From JAAZMF01 sp036786445 (GTDB taxonomy: Bacteria > Bacillota > Limnochordia > DTU087), in assembly GCA_036786445.1 (NCBI GenBank), contig DAIQRD010000007.1:1-37297 (forward strand): a stretch of 37,297 nucleotides of DNA. Direction: 5' to 3'. Shown here piece after piece: positions 1 to 7,889 of this stretch. Under the pieces are notes generated by a model that had not been told where the DNA came from, did not search any database, and saw only the letters and a program-made list of their open reading frames with translations. The stretch's first letter is position 1. Every line of letters begins with the position of its first letter. Made by a program: the position numbers and the translations under genes.

Positions 1-235
1 GCAACCGCAAGAACCGGGCAGCCTGTACAGTACGGGCCTCCCTGTGATATAGATCACCGGCCACTAGGACAAAATCCACTTCATAGGCTAGAGCAGCATC
101 ACAGATCCGCTCCCAAGCCAAAAAGCTGGCTTCCCTTAGCTTTGCCTCAACATGCTTAGCCGCACCGGAGAAACCCTGTACAGGTGTGCCCAAATGTATA
201 TCTGCTGCATGGAGAAATCGCATTGGTCTAGACAT
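1..235 (-). CDS. Metallophosphoesterase, SbcD/YhaO-like DNA repair exonuclease, N-terminal part
   Basis: This is the first 78 codons of a gene reading leftwards off the window edge. The start ATG is at 233-235 and follows a purine-rich AGGGGG ribosome binding site. The N-terminus reads FLHAADIHLGTPVQGF, the first metal-binding motif (D-x-H) of calcineurin-like phosphoesterases. A second motif, VAGDLYHREA (G-D-x-x), comes about 45 residues later. The spacing and the flanking sequence match the YhaO/SbcD-type nucleases that usually pair with an SbcC/YhaN-like ATPase, which would lie outside the window. The family uses two metal ions to cleave DNA phosphodiesters. The C-terminal part cannot be seen, so the exact subfamily is uncertain. 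Confidence 0.85.
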   Translation of the reverse strand, partial: MSRPMRFLHAADIHLGTPVQGFSGAAKHVEAKLREASFLAWERICDAALAYEVDFVLVAGDLYHREARTVQAARFLRL

Positions 236-301
236 ATAGCCACCCCCCTACTTCATTTGCATTCTCCATTCAACCAGACTTATCCTATATTGACTGTCGT
301 G

Positions 302-323
302 AAGGCCTAAAACAGGCCTTTTT
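302..323 (+). terminator. Short hairpin followed by T5
   Basis: A 7-bp perfect stem AAGGCCT/AGGCCTT (302-308 with 314-320) has a 5-nt AAAAC loop and runs directly into TTTTT. It looks like a small intrinsic terminator on the plus strand. It lies between two divergent genes, where a terminator is unexpected, so it may be an attenuator or chance. Confidence 0.35.
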
Positions 324-416
324 AACCATGCAGCAATTCATAAACAGGTACATTGCCGCATATGGACATACCAGGGAAAAGACCCCATAACGTGGAATTT
401 AGGCTATGGAGACTGC

Positions 417-443
417 TTGAGATTTCACAAAGAATGTTATGCT
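417..443 (+). promoter_or_regulatory. Candidate sigma-A promoter for the caspase-like gene
   Basis: TTGAGA at 417-422 and an extended -10 TGTTATGCT (TATGCT at 438-443) are separated by 15 bp. The spacer is short, but the TG extension may compensate. It lies 44 bp before the start codon. Confidence 0.35.
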
Positions 444-486
444 TTGATAGAGACCGAGAGCGAGAGCGAAAATGGAGGCGATTTTC

Positions 487-1665
487 ATGAAAAAGAATAG
501 GTGGACTTTGCTTGCCGTGCTGCTAGGCATGATGGTGGCGATGGCAGGGTGTTTTGGAGGTGGGCGCATACCGACCGGAGGCGTCATCGGATATGTCTAT
601 GCCCCAAGGACAGATATCACCGATTCCACAAAGGGACAACTCGTTGTGAAAGCCCTCGAAATCCAACCTGGGGATGAATCAGAATATGAACGATTGCCTG
701 GAGCAATTGTCAAATCCACAGGAACTACCCGAACAGCTACGACCGATACCTACGGCCGTTTCGTCTTGGATGGGATACCAATAGGCGAGCAGACAATCAC
801 CATCACTCACCCTTGGTATAAGGAAGCATATTCTAGGCGGATGATTATTGAGGATGGCATAGCCAAACCTCTGCAGGATGACGTTGCCCTGAGCGGCAAA
901 GGCTACTACCTGCTGATAGGTGTAGGTGAGCATGGTGAGACAGATTTCTGGACTGAATATGGTTATGAGGAGCCGATCCGACTAACATCCGCCCCAAGGG
1001 ATGTAGCCGCTATGCGAAACGCCTTTCTTGCTGACAACAGCCTCAAGATAGGCAATCTCAAAGAATTGGTGAACTCTCAAGCAAGGATATCTAGCGTATA
1101 CACGCAACTGGGACAGCTCATAAACCAAATGGAGGAGAACGACTACCTTGTCATCTACTTCTCAGGTCACGGCGTGGGCGGGGATTGGGAGGATACTTAC
1201 CATCGTTTTGATGCGATAGTCCTCTATGACGATTTCCTTGGAGATCTAGAGCTACGTGAATATATCGACCTCCAGTTTGCGAATAGGGGGATCCCCGTAT
1301 CAGACGTAACCCTAATACTGGACGCATGTAACAGCGGGTCCTTTGCTGATGGCAAGACTCGTGAGATAACACTGCTGCCGAAAGCCTTCATGAAAACTGG
1401 GTATACCGTCATATCATCATCTCGCCCTGAGGAGGAATCCTATGTGTTTGACGAGGCAGATCAAGGCCTATTCACTTATTATGCAGAGATAGGCCTAGGT
1501 CAGAACAAAGCGGACCTAAATCGTGACGGAGTCATCACCGCCAGTGAACTGTGCAACTTCGTGGCCCCCCTGGTAGACAAGCATGCTAGAGAAAGCAACA
1601 AAATACAGAACGTTGATCTGTGGCCAGGAAACGGGGATCCAGTGATCTTCAAATATGTCTATTAG
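487..1665 (+). CDS. Caspase-fold (C14/metacaspase-like) lipoprotein with EF-hand-type loop
   Basis: The 392-residue product starts at ATG 487, nine bases after GGAGG; an in-frame ATG at 472 overlaps that ribosome binding site and is less likely. Residues 1-22 form a lipoprotein signal ending in MAGC (Cys22), so the protein should be anchored outside the membrane. Residues about 30-120 look like a carboxypeptidase-regulatory-type beta domain (GAIVKSTGTTRTATTDTYGR). From about 135 a caspase p20 fold follows, with the catalytic dyad visible as YFSGHG (His228) and LDACNSGS (Cys281). A loop DLNRDGVITASE (343-354) fits the EF-hand/dockerin pattern DxNxDGxIxxxE, so calcium control as in metacaspases is possible. 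The next gene starts 15 bp downstream, suggesting one operon. The substrate is unknown. Confidence 0.85.
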   Translation: MKKNRWTLLAVLLGMMVAMAGCFGGGRIPTGGVIGYVYAPRTDITDSTKGQLVVKALEIQPGDESEYERLPGAIVKSTGTTRTATTDTYGRFVLDGIPIGEQTITITHPWYKEAYSRRMIIEDGIAKPLQDDVALSGKGYYLLIGVGEHGETDFWTEYGYEEPIRLTSAPRDVAAMRNAFLADNSLKIGNLKELVNSQARISSVYTQLGQLINQMEENDYLVIYFSGHGVGGDWEDTYHRFDAIVLYDDFLGDLELREYIDLQFANRGIPVSDVTLILDACNSGSFADGKTREITLLPKAFMKTGYTVISSSRPEEESYVFDEADQGLFTYYAEIGLGQNKADLNRDGVITASELCNFVAPLVDKHARESNKIQNVDLWPGNGDPVIFKYVY

Positions 1666-1680
1666 AGAGTAGGTGAACTT

Positions 1681-2490
1681 ATGCTGAGACAGAAGCCTTT
1701 ATTGACTCTAGTTGTTCTCACTTCATTGTGCCTATCGTCCATCACCACTGCCCATGCAAAACTACCCGCTTCGGTTGCCACTGGCCCCGAGGCCATCGCC
1801 TGGGAGCACCAAGGCAGGGTACAACTAGCCATTGCCAATACCTCTTCATCATATGAAGAGCTCACTGCTGCCTTTGGGTATTACCGGCTAGGCAGGCGTA
1901 TTGTCCAGGAGTTTCTGGTGGATGTGCCTCCCAAGACTATTTTGGTTAGCACATACCCCAGGGTCACTGATGATAGCCAGTCTGGCTATAGACCGGCTGA
2001 TACCATCTATCTCTTCGATGAAACCGGCAGGCAAGTGTCTGCCACCCAGATTATTGGCATGCATCCGGCAACCGATCACTATAGCGTGGAAAGATACCTA
2101 GTACCTGCCGGCCGGGACGCCCTTGTCTATCTAGAGACCCCCGATCCGGACCTGGGTATAGATAGCGAAATCTATATCAGTGTAGGCAAGACCTATACAT
2201 TAGGCGATTATGCGGGTAAGCTAAAGATAGATAAGGTCTATAGAGGTGCCCTAGATAAGGCAAAGAAGCCGCCTTTCAGTGAGATGGAGGACCCTGAAGA
2301 CTACTACAACTACTCCTATGGATGGAGAGGCCTAGTCATCAAGCTATCTACACCGAAGATAACAGGTGTGGAGCGACTGGATTTCGAGATGGAGAAATTC
2401 ATCAGCACACCGGAAGGTACAGCGAGGCATGGACTATCGGCGCCACCCATCTTGGTCTATGGATCAGACATGAATCTTGTGGAGAAATAA
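1681..2490 (+). CDS. Secreted protein of unknown function, partner of the caspase-like lipoprotein
   Basis: I do not recognise a family. The 269-residue product starts with a typical Sec signal peptide: positive n-region, hydrophobic core, and a cleavage site around THA at residue 26. The rest is rich in Tyr, Asp and beta-prone segments, with no membrane segment and no evident catalytic motif. It looks like an extracytoplasmic beta-rich protein. An AGGTGA ribosome binding site lies just before ATG 1681, and the gene begins 15 bp after the caspase-like gene, so the two are probably co-transcribed. It could be a substrate, inhibitor or accessory of that protease-like protein, but this rests only on adjacency. 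Confidence 0.7.
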   Translation: MLRQKPLLTLVVLTSLCLSSITTAHAKLPASVATGPEAIAWEHQGRVQLAIANTSSSYEELTAAFGYYRLGRRIVQEFLVDVPPKTILVSTYPRVTDDSQSGYRPADTIYLFDETGRQVSATQIIGMHPATDHYSVERYLVPAGRDALVYLETPDPDLGIDSEIYISVGKTYTLGDYAGKLKIDKVYRGALDKAKKPPFSEMEDPEDYYNYSYGWRGLVIKLSTPKITGVERLDFEMEKFISTPEGTARHGLSAPPILVYGSDMNLVEK

Positions 2491-2504
2491 AGCAGGGATG
2501 CCAC

Positions 2505-3875
2505 ATGTTGCGAGCTTCGAGTAGTATCCAGAAACATATTCCCCAGGCTGTCCTGGAGATCTGCACCACCCTAAGAGCCCACGACTATCAAGCATATATC
2601 GTGGGTGGAGCGGTCCGGGACAGCCTTCAAGGCCAAGCGCCTGGAGATTGGGATGTGGCCACCGATGCCCTTCCCACCCAGGTGCTATCGCTTTTCCCAA
2701 AGACCATCCCCACCGGCATCAAATATGGCACTATAACAGTGATCAAGGAAGCACTGCGTGTGGAGGTCACAACCTTTCGCTCTGAAGGCATCTACCTGGA
2801 TGGCCGCCGCCCGGAAGAAGTCTCATTCTCAAAGAGTATTGAAGAGGATCTTGAGCGGCGAGACTTTACCGTCAACGCCATTGCATACGAGCCTGAAACC
2901 CAGCAATTCATCGACCCCCATGGCGGTCGCCGGGATATTCGGCGGCGTTTGCTTCGCACTGTAGGTGAGCCCCAAGAACGCTTTCGAGAAGATGCTCTGC
3001 GAATGCTGCGATTTTTCCGCTTCTTGGCTACCTTGGAGTTTCGCCCCCACCGGAGAACCATTGCCGCCATCGAACCACCCCTTATCAAAAACATTAGCCC
3101 TGAGCGCATCCGTGACGAGCTCAGCAAACTCCTGCTGGCACCCTCGCCAGGGCATATACTGTTGCTCATGCATAGGACTGGCCTCCTGCAGGAGATCATT
3201 CCTGAGTTGACCCGGGGTCAGGGAATAACCCAAGGCAGCTTTCACCGCTTTGACGTTTTGGACCACTCGCTCCAGGCATTAGACAACTCCCTCCCCCGCC
3301 TGGACCTACGCTGGGCAGCCCTACTCCATGATGTGGCCAAACCCGTGACCCGCATGGAAGATGCCAGTGGCATTCATTTCTATGGACATGATATTGAAGG
3401 AGGCAAACTAGCCAGAGTCATATTGACTAGACTACGCTACAGCAAGCAATTTACTGACAAAGTGGCCCTCTTGGTACGATGGCACATGTTCCCTGTCCAT
3501 GCCCATTCCACCGATAAGGCCCTTCGCCGATTTATTCGCAAAGTCGGCAAAGATCATGTCCTGGATCTCATGGAAGTGCGCCGCTCAGATATCATCGCCC
3601 TGGGCAAACAGACAACATATGCTGGCTGGGCCCATTGGCAGACTCTGCGGAATCGCCTTGCAGAGATCATAGATAGTGATGCCGCCCTATCTGTATCAGA
3701 TTTGGCCATAGGAGGACGTGAAGTCATGGATATTCTAGACATCGCTCCCGGTCCCCAGATCGGTATAGCCCTGGAATGGCTACTGGAAAAAGTGCTAGAT
3801 GACCCCAGCCTCAATCAAGGGGCAGAACTAACTGCTCTCTTGGAATCACACCAGAAGACTTCTTTCACCAAATAG
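2505..3875 (+). CDS. cca: CCA tRNA nucleotidyltransferase / poly(A) polymerase family with HD domain
   Basis: A 456-residue class II nucleotidyltransferase that adds CCA to tRNA 3' ends or is a close relative. The catalytic head shows VGGAVRDS (residues 33-40) and the metal-binding DWD at 48-50. Next come RRDFTVNAIAYEP, the EDALRMLRFFRF helix (EDxxR nucleotide-selection motif) and ISPERIRDELSKLL. An HD phosphohydrolase domain follows, with LLHDVAKP (His275-Asp276) and FYGHDIEG. The ATG at 2505 is chosen because the longer open frame upstream overlaps the preceding gene; it lies 14 bp after that gene's stop with a weak GCAGGGA site. Other start codons nearby cannot be excluded. CCA-adding and poly(A)-adding activities cannot be separated from sequence alone. 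Confidence 0.9.
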   Translation: MLRASSSIQKHIPQAVLEICTTLRAHDYQAYIVGGAVRDSLQGQAPGDWDVATDALPTQVLSLFPKTIPTGIKYGTITVIKEALRVEVTTFRSEGIYLDGRRPEEVSFSKSIEEDLERRDFTVNAIAYEPETQQFIDPHGGRRDIRRRLLRTVGEPQERFREDALRMLRFFRFLATLEFRPHRRTIAAIEPPLIKNISPERIRDELSKLLLAPSPGHILLLMHRTGLLQEIIPELTRGQGITQGSFHRFDVLDHSLQALDNSLPRLDLRWAALLHDVAKPVTRMEDASGIHFYGHDIEGGKLARVILTRLRYSKQFTDKVALLVRWHMFPVHAHSTDKALRRFIRKVGKDHVLDLMEVRRSDIIALGKQTTYAGWAHWQTLRNRLAEIIDSDAALSVSDLAIGGREVMDILDIAPGPQIGIALEWLLEKVLDDPSLNQGAELTALLESHQKTSFTK

Positions 3876-3976
3876 ACAGGAAAACACATCGATGCAGAGA
3901 AGCAAAAGCATAGGTAGTTCTTGGAGATTTGGAAATGATCTACCAGTGCGAGACTAAATATCAGGGAGGTATCTTT

Positions 3977-5479
3977 ATGCGCTCAACACCAATTGGCATA
4001 GTGCTCATGGACGACGAGCGGGAGCATGTGTATACTCTCAGTCATGAGGAGAATACGCGAGCTGTCAACCAGTGGGCTGACATCATCCGCCAGAATCTAA
4101 AGAATGTCGACGGTACAGCTCCCCAAGTGGTAGTAGGTTCAGAAACCATTCACAGTGTACGGACAGCTCAGAAAGTCGGAGAAGAGCTATCCCGAGCCAA
4201 CGTCAAACAGATCGTCATGTGCTACAACGTATGGAATTTCCCCTTTATGGTCTGGCCTTTCTTGAATTCAGTGGGTAGAGACATGCCGATACTCAGTCTC
4301 TCAAACAATAACGGCAAATACCCTGGTAATGTGGGACTTCTAGCCACCGATGGAGCCTTGCGCCAGACGGGACTCCGCACCCACCGTATCGTGGGCGATA
4401 TGAATGATCCCAAGACTGTAGCCAAGGTCATGGACTGGCTTAGGGCCAGCCAAACCTATACCACCATGCAAAATGAAGTCTATGGCATCTATGGTGGCCA
4501 TTCCATGGGTATGGAGACTGGGTATTTTCACCTCACCCCCACCATCACCAATCTAGGGACAACAGGACGCCAGATTGACCAGTTACTCCTAGTCAAGAGA
4601 ATGGAGCAAGATGTCGACGAAGCAGAAGTAGAAAAAGGCTTCCAGTGGCTCAAAGATCTACTAGGACCCCGCTTGCTGTTTGATGGCCATATGCTGACAC
4701 CGGAAACCCTGAAAACCCAGCTTCGACTTTATCTAGCCATGCGTATGGTTAACGAAGAGAAAGGCTTCGATTTCTGTGGCCTTAAGGGCCAACGGGAACT
4801 CACCGAGCATGTCTGTCTAGGTGATGTGGCTGAAATGCTTATGAACGATCCCTATGACTGGAACGGTCCCAAAGAGCCGACAGCCTGTGCCACTGAGGCT
4901 GACTCCTATGGAGCTGTGACCATGCAGATGCTCAAATATGTCAGCGGTGGCCTGCCCTCGCTGTTTATGGACGTACGACTGTATCATCCAGACAAAGACC
5001 TCTGGGATTGGTGCAACTCCGGCAACCATTCTAGTTACTATGCTTCCTACAGTATGGATCCCAGGGAGAACTTCAAAAAGATTACCTTCCATCCCGCCAT
5101 GGAGTTCTACTTCAAAGCCGGTGGGGCATCAGTGGAATTCAATGCAGCCCCCGGGGAGCTGACGTTTGCCCGATTAGGCCTCTGGGACAACGACAAACTC
5201 TACATGGCCATCATGCATGGCGAATCGGTGGATCTGCCTGAGGCAGAAAGAAAGGCTCTCAACGCGCAGACCGATCCCACATGGCCCCATGTCCATGCTA
5301 AGATCGACGGCACCTTTGAAGAATTTCTCAACGTATTCCCCTCCAACCACGTCCTAGGAGTAACGGGAGACAGGGTAGATGCTCTAAATTACCTCTGTGA
5401 GATAGCGGGGATTACGCCCATCATCCTGGGATCTCGGGGCAAACAGCGCCTCAAGCCCCTTTGGGAGATCATGGGATAG
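3977..5479 (+). CDS. L-fucose isomerase (FucI)-related sugar isomerase
   Basis: The 500-residue product starts at ATG 3977 behind AGGGAGGT (3963-3970); an open frame reaching back to 3929 lacks a site. It belongs to the FucI/AraA ketol-isomerase superfamily. The catalytic neighbourhood is DWNGPKEPTACATEADSYG (Glu307) followed by FMDVRLYH (Asp332) and PSNHVLG (His458). These match the Glu, Asp and His metal ligands of Escherichia coli FucI. YGGHSMGMETGYF near 173 matches a second conserved FucI segment. At 500 residues it is about 90 shorter than E. coli FucI (591), mostly in the N-terminal domains. Such enzymes interconvert L-fucose, D-arabinose or related aldoses with their ketoses. With the kinase and epimerase at 9.2-11.4 kb it could supply the first catabolic step. 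The exact sugar is not determined. Confidence 0.8.
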   Translation: MRSTPIGIVLMDDEREHVYTLSHEENTRAVNQWADIIRQNLKNVDGTAPQVVVGSETIHSVRTAQKVGEELSRANVKQIVMCYNVWNFPFMVWPFLNSVGRDMPILSLSNNNGKYPGNVGLLATDGALRQTGLRTHRIVGDMNDPKTVAKVMDWLRASQTYTTMQNEVYGIYGGHSMGMETGYFHLTPTITNLGTTGRQIDQLLLVKRMEQDVDEAEVEKGFQWLKDLLGPRLLFDGHMLTPETLKTQLRLYLAMRMVNEEKGFDFCGLKGQRELTEHVCLGDVAEMLMNDPYDWNGPKEPTACATEADSYGAVTMQMLKYVSGGLPSLFMDVRLYHPDKDLWDWCNSGNHSSYYASYSMDPRENFKKITFHPAMEFYFKAGGASVEFNAAPGELTFARLGLWDNDKLYMAIMHGESVDLPEAERKALNAQTDPTWPHVHAKIDGTFEEFLNVFPSNHVLGVTGDRVDALNYLCEIAGITPIILGSRGKQRLKPLWEIMG

Positions 5480-5525
5480 CGAAAAGTGCAAATCAGCTTC
5501 TGATAGCATTAGCGAATCCATAGAC

Positions 5526-5568
5526 AACGGGCACCGCCGCCTCCCTGGCAACGGTGCCCGTTCTTCTT
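5526..5568 (+). terminator. Intrinsic terminator after the isomerase gene
   Basis: A perfect 11-bp stem AACGGGCACCG/CGGTGCCCGTT (5526-5536 with 5552-5562) has a 15-nt loop and is followed by CTTCTT. It lies 46 bp after the isomerase stop codon. Confidence 0.75.
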
Positions 5569-5585
5569 GGCCTTCAGGTTATCTA

Positions 5586-5813
5586 CTAAAGCCCACGCCT
5601 AGAACCAACGTTCTGAAGAGCTTTCTCCCCATCCTGCCCAACTGCCCTAGCAGCCATATAGGCTACTAGAACGTCATCAAACTCCATAGCTGCCTGCTGC
5701 ACTCGTTCATCGTTCAGATTGCCACCAGCTGCATCCAATGCTTCATGCAGTCTCTCCCGAACCATCCCCAGCTGCCGCCTTAAAGTTCCTAGATCGCAAC
5801 TTGTTCGGTCCAT
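5586..5813 (-). CDS. Spo0E-like aspartyl-phosphate phosphatase family protein
   Basis: A 75-residue all-helical protein. ATG 5811-5813 is chosen because GGGAGGC lies nine bases before it; the open frame continues further upstream without a site. Residues 10-27 (LRRQLGMVRERLHEALDA) and 36-55 (ERVQQAAMEFDDVLVAYMAA) form the two-helix hairpin typical of Spo0E, which dephosphorylates Spo0A~P and delays sporulation. The usual SQELD signature is degenerate here, AMEFD: the Ser and Gln are replaced while the Glu and Asp remain. Phosphatase activity is therefore unproven. Its presence suggests an endospore-forming host. Confidence 0.6.
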   Translation of the reverse strand: MDRTSCDLGTLRRQLGMVRERLHEALDAAGGNLNDERVQQAAMEFDDVLVAYMAARAVGQDGEKALQNVGSRRGL

Positions 5814-6016
5814 ATCACTTGCCTCCCTTGAACTCGGCTGCCATGGTTCACATCCACTGAACTTGCATCCAAGTACTCCAGGCAAATAATACTGAGAGCT
5901 TTTCAATTTGCGATTGTGTAGAACACAAGGAGACATCCAGGATAGCCGTGATTTTACTTATTATAGATATACCCCCATGGATAGCTGGATAAACGTCATT
6001 TGAACGGAGATGGGAA

Positions 6017-6045
6017 GGGAGGCCTAGCACTAGGCCAAACCTCCC
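6017..6045 (-). terminator. Hairpin downstream of the larA-like gene
   Basis: On the minus strand GGCCTA/TAGGCC (6 bp, 4-nt loop) is nested in GGGAGG...CCTCCC, 34 bp after the larA-like stop codon. The T-tract is poor, so termination is plausible but not certain. Confidence 0.4.
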
Positions 6046-6078
6046 GTCACGTTACTCTACATGGTTAGTGTCCTCTAC

Positions 6079-7356
6079 CTATTCCCCTTTGACATACGGA
6101 ATCGTTTGGGGACCTTCCGGTAGCACGCAAATCCTCACATCAGGGCCCCGTTCTGCCACCAGCTTGCTAACCAAAGCGCCAATATCGTGACAAGGGCGAA
6201 TGTGGGCACCTTCCACCTCTGCATCAGTTAGTCCAGAGGTATGCAGGTAGACATTGGCCTTTTGGTGAACCATAGCTTGCACCTGTACCTGCCACCGGTC
6301 GGTGACATCGAACCGCTCTTCCCGCATATTCTGCAGGAAACAAGCCATTGAGTGGGACTCAGTTAGCATTTCCCTATAGTTGCCATGGTCAGGATACCCA
6401 TCACTGCATTCCGCAGCCGCGATGATTACCCCACCATCTTTGACAATCTTGGCAGCAGCCGACAGACCTTTCACAGTCTGGTAAAGATTCTGATCCAAGG
6501 GATAGCCACTGTTTGTCGTGATCACTATGTCATAGGGCTCAGGCACAGCCTGCATGGCTGTTCCCCGGACAAATTCAATCCCCACTTGGTGTGCCTTTTC
6601 CAAATCCCCAGCAAACACCCCAGTGATATCATGATGCTTGTTTAGGGCCACATTCAGACTGAAATGGGGTGGGCACATCTTCGCTACTTCTAGAACCGTC
6701 TGTGACAGGGGATTGTTCTCTCGGTAAGATAGCCCCCAAACTGAGCGTGGATCCCCAATCAAGTCCGGATTGTGCAGGTGCATGATGGTATCACGGCTAG
6801 CTACTCCCGGAGCGACCAGTTTGGGACCTCCACTGAATCCGGCAAAGAAATGGGGCTCAATAAATCCAGTCGTTATCCGCACATCTGCTTCAATATACTC
6901 CCGGCGCAGCTTGACATCTGGGCCGTTGGCGAAGACGCCTACTTTCTCATAGGCATCATCTTCATCACAATAGGATTGCACAATCGTATACTTATTCGCT
7001 ATTTCCTCTCCTAGAATCTGGTTCAGCTCTGCCTCAGTATTGCGACGATGGGTCCCCAAGGCATTGATCAAGACTATCTCGATACCTGCTACTTGCTCTA
7101 GCTCTTCCAGTAAGACCGGCAATACTCGACTACTGGGCATGGGCCTCGTACCATCACAAAACACGATGGCGACCTTATCCCCTGACTTAACCAAATCCTT
7201 GACCGGCGGAGAACCTATGGGATTCCGCAAAGCCTCCCTCAATGCATGAGCTTCATCGGCCACTCCCTCCACAAACTTGGGTACTACCACATCGGTAATA
7301 CCATCAGGTAGATCCACCGGCAACCACGTCCGGCCATAAGCTAACTCAACCCGCAT
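6079..7356 (-). CDS. larA: LarA-type nickel-dependent racemase/epimerase homologue
   Basis: The 425-residue protein has the full LarA (lactate racemase) active site. Asp68 and Arg71 lie in CDGTR, His103 in ALGTHRRNT and His169 in EPHFFAGFSGGPKL. Lys179, in the same segment, is the residue that binds the nickel-pincer nucleotide covalently, and MHLHN contains the position equivalent to His200. LarA enzymes racemise or epimerise 2-hydroxyacids by hydride transfer. Many homologues act on substrates other than lactate. Breakdown of rhamnose or fucose yields L-lactaldehyde and then lactate, which would fit a lactate racemase here, but sugar-acid epimerisation is equally possible. The gene lies 13 bp after a small cupin gene, so the two are probably one operon. 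LarB, LarC and LarE are not in the window. Confidence 0.85.
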   Translation of the reverse strand: MRVELAYGRTWLPVDLPDGITDVVVPKFVEGVADEAHALREALRNPIGSPPVKDLVKSGDKVAIVFCDGTRPMPSSRVLPVLLEELEQVAGIEIVLINALGTHRRNTEAELNQILGEEIANKYTIVQSYCDEDDAYEKVGVFANGPDVKLRREYIEADVRITTGFIEPHFFAGFSGGPKLVAPGVASRDTIMHLHNPDLIGDPRSVWGLSYRENNPLSQTVLEVAKMCPPHFSLNVALNKHHDITGVFAGDLEKAHQVGIEFVRGTAMQAVPEPYDIVITTNSGYPLDQNLYQTVKGLSAAAKIVKDGGVIIAAAECSDGYPDHGNYREMLTESHSMACFLQNMREERFDVTDRWQVQVQAMVHQKANVYLHTSGLTDAEVEGAHIRPCHDIGALVSKLVAERGPDVRICVLPEGPQTIPYVKGE

Positions 7357-7369
7357 GTATACACCTCCA

Positions 7370-7723
7370 CTAATAGAGCAGGATGACGGCCATTATCTCC
7401 AAGGGCTCATCGCCAGTATTGGCAATACTGTGCCCAGCGCCGTCACCTGTCAAGACTGCATCTCCAGCTTTGACCACTGCTTCATGGCCATCATCATTGA
7501 CTGTCCCAGTACCACGCATAATATAGTATATCTCTTCCTCATCGTCATGATTGTGAAACCCTATCGAACATCCTGGCTGCAAGGTTATCTTGGCACATAA
7601 CCGGGCATTGCCCCCAAGTTCATGGCGCTGGAAGACATGTAATATCTCTACTCGGCCACTGCCTCCCCGCATCTGCTCCCGGATTTCTTGTAGCATTTCC
7701 TCTGACCTACGGATCATGCCCAT
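7370..7723 (-). CDS. Small single-domain cupin protein
   Basis: A 117-residue cupin. ATG 7721-7723 follows AAAGGAG by six bases and is preferred over an open frame reaching to 7771. Cupin motif 1 is intact: GCSIGFHNHDDEEEIYYIMRG, read as G(x)5HxH(x)4E(x)6G, gives two His and a Glu for metal binding. Motif 2, GDAVLTGDGAGHSIANTG, keeps the His and Asn but lacks the usual Pro. Related small cupins act as sugar isomerases or metal-binding accessory proteins. The position directly upstream of the larA-like gene suggests a shared pathway, possibly handling the same carbohydrate-derived acid. Confidence 0.8.
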   Translation of the reverse strand: MGMIRRSEEMLQEIREQMRGGSGRVEILHVFQRHELGGNARLCAKITLQPGCSIGFHNHDDEEEIYYIMRGTGTVNDDGHEAVVKAGDAVLTGDGAGHSIANTGDEPLEIMAVILLY

Positions 7724-7827
7724 CACTTCTCCTTTATCTGGGAAGTTCACTTTCGCCCATTGCCCAATCAATCTCTACATATCTTTCATACTCTGGAGAC
7801 TGCCAATTCCCTTCTAGACGACAAGGA

Positions 7828-7858
7828 TATAGCATAGCCCCGGGGAAATATTGCTATA
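7828..7858. promoter_or_regulatory. Inverted repeat in the divergent cupin / aldo-keto reductase intergenic region
   Basis: TATAGCA (7828-7834) and TGCTATA (7852-7858) form a perfect 7-bp inverted repeat around a region containing CCCCGGGG (7838-7845). It sits upstream of both divergent genes, so it may be an operator. No regulator can be named. Confidence 0.3.
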
Positions 7859-7889
7859 GAGTCACAAAGATGAGAAAGGAGTCTTAGAA

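Noticed and set aside
2792..3266. Two overlapping minus-strand frames of 135 and 145 residues
   Set aside because: They are shadows of the nucleotidyltransferase gene, Arg/Ser-rich without motifs.
5940..6016. AT-rich stretch with TATAAT-like words upstream of the Spo0E-like gene
   Set aside because: No -35 at a suitable distance on the minus strand could be matched.
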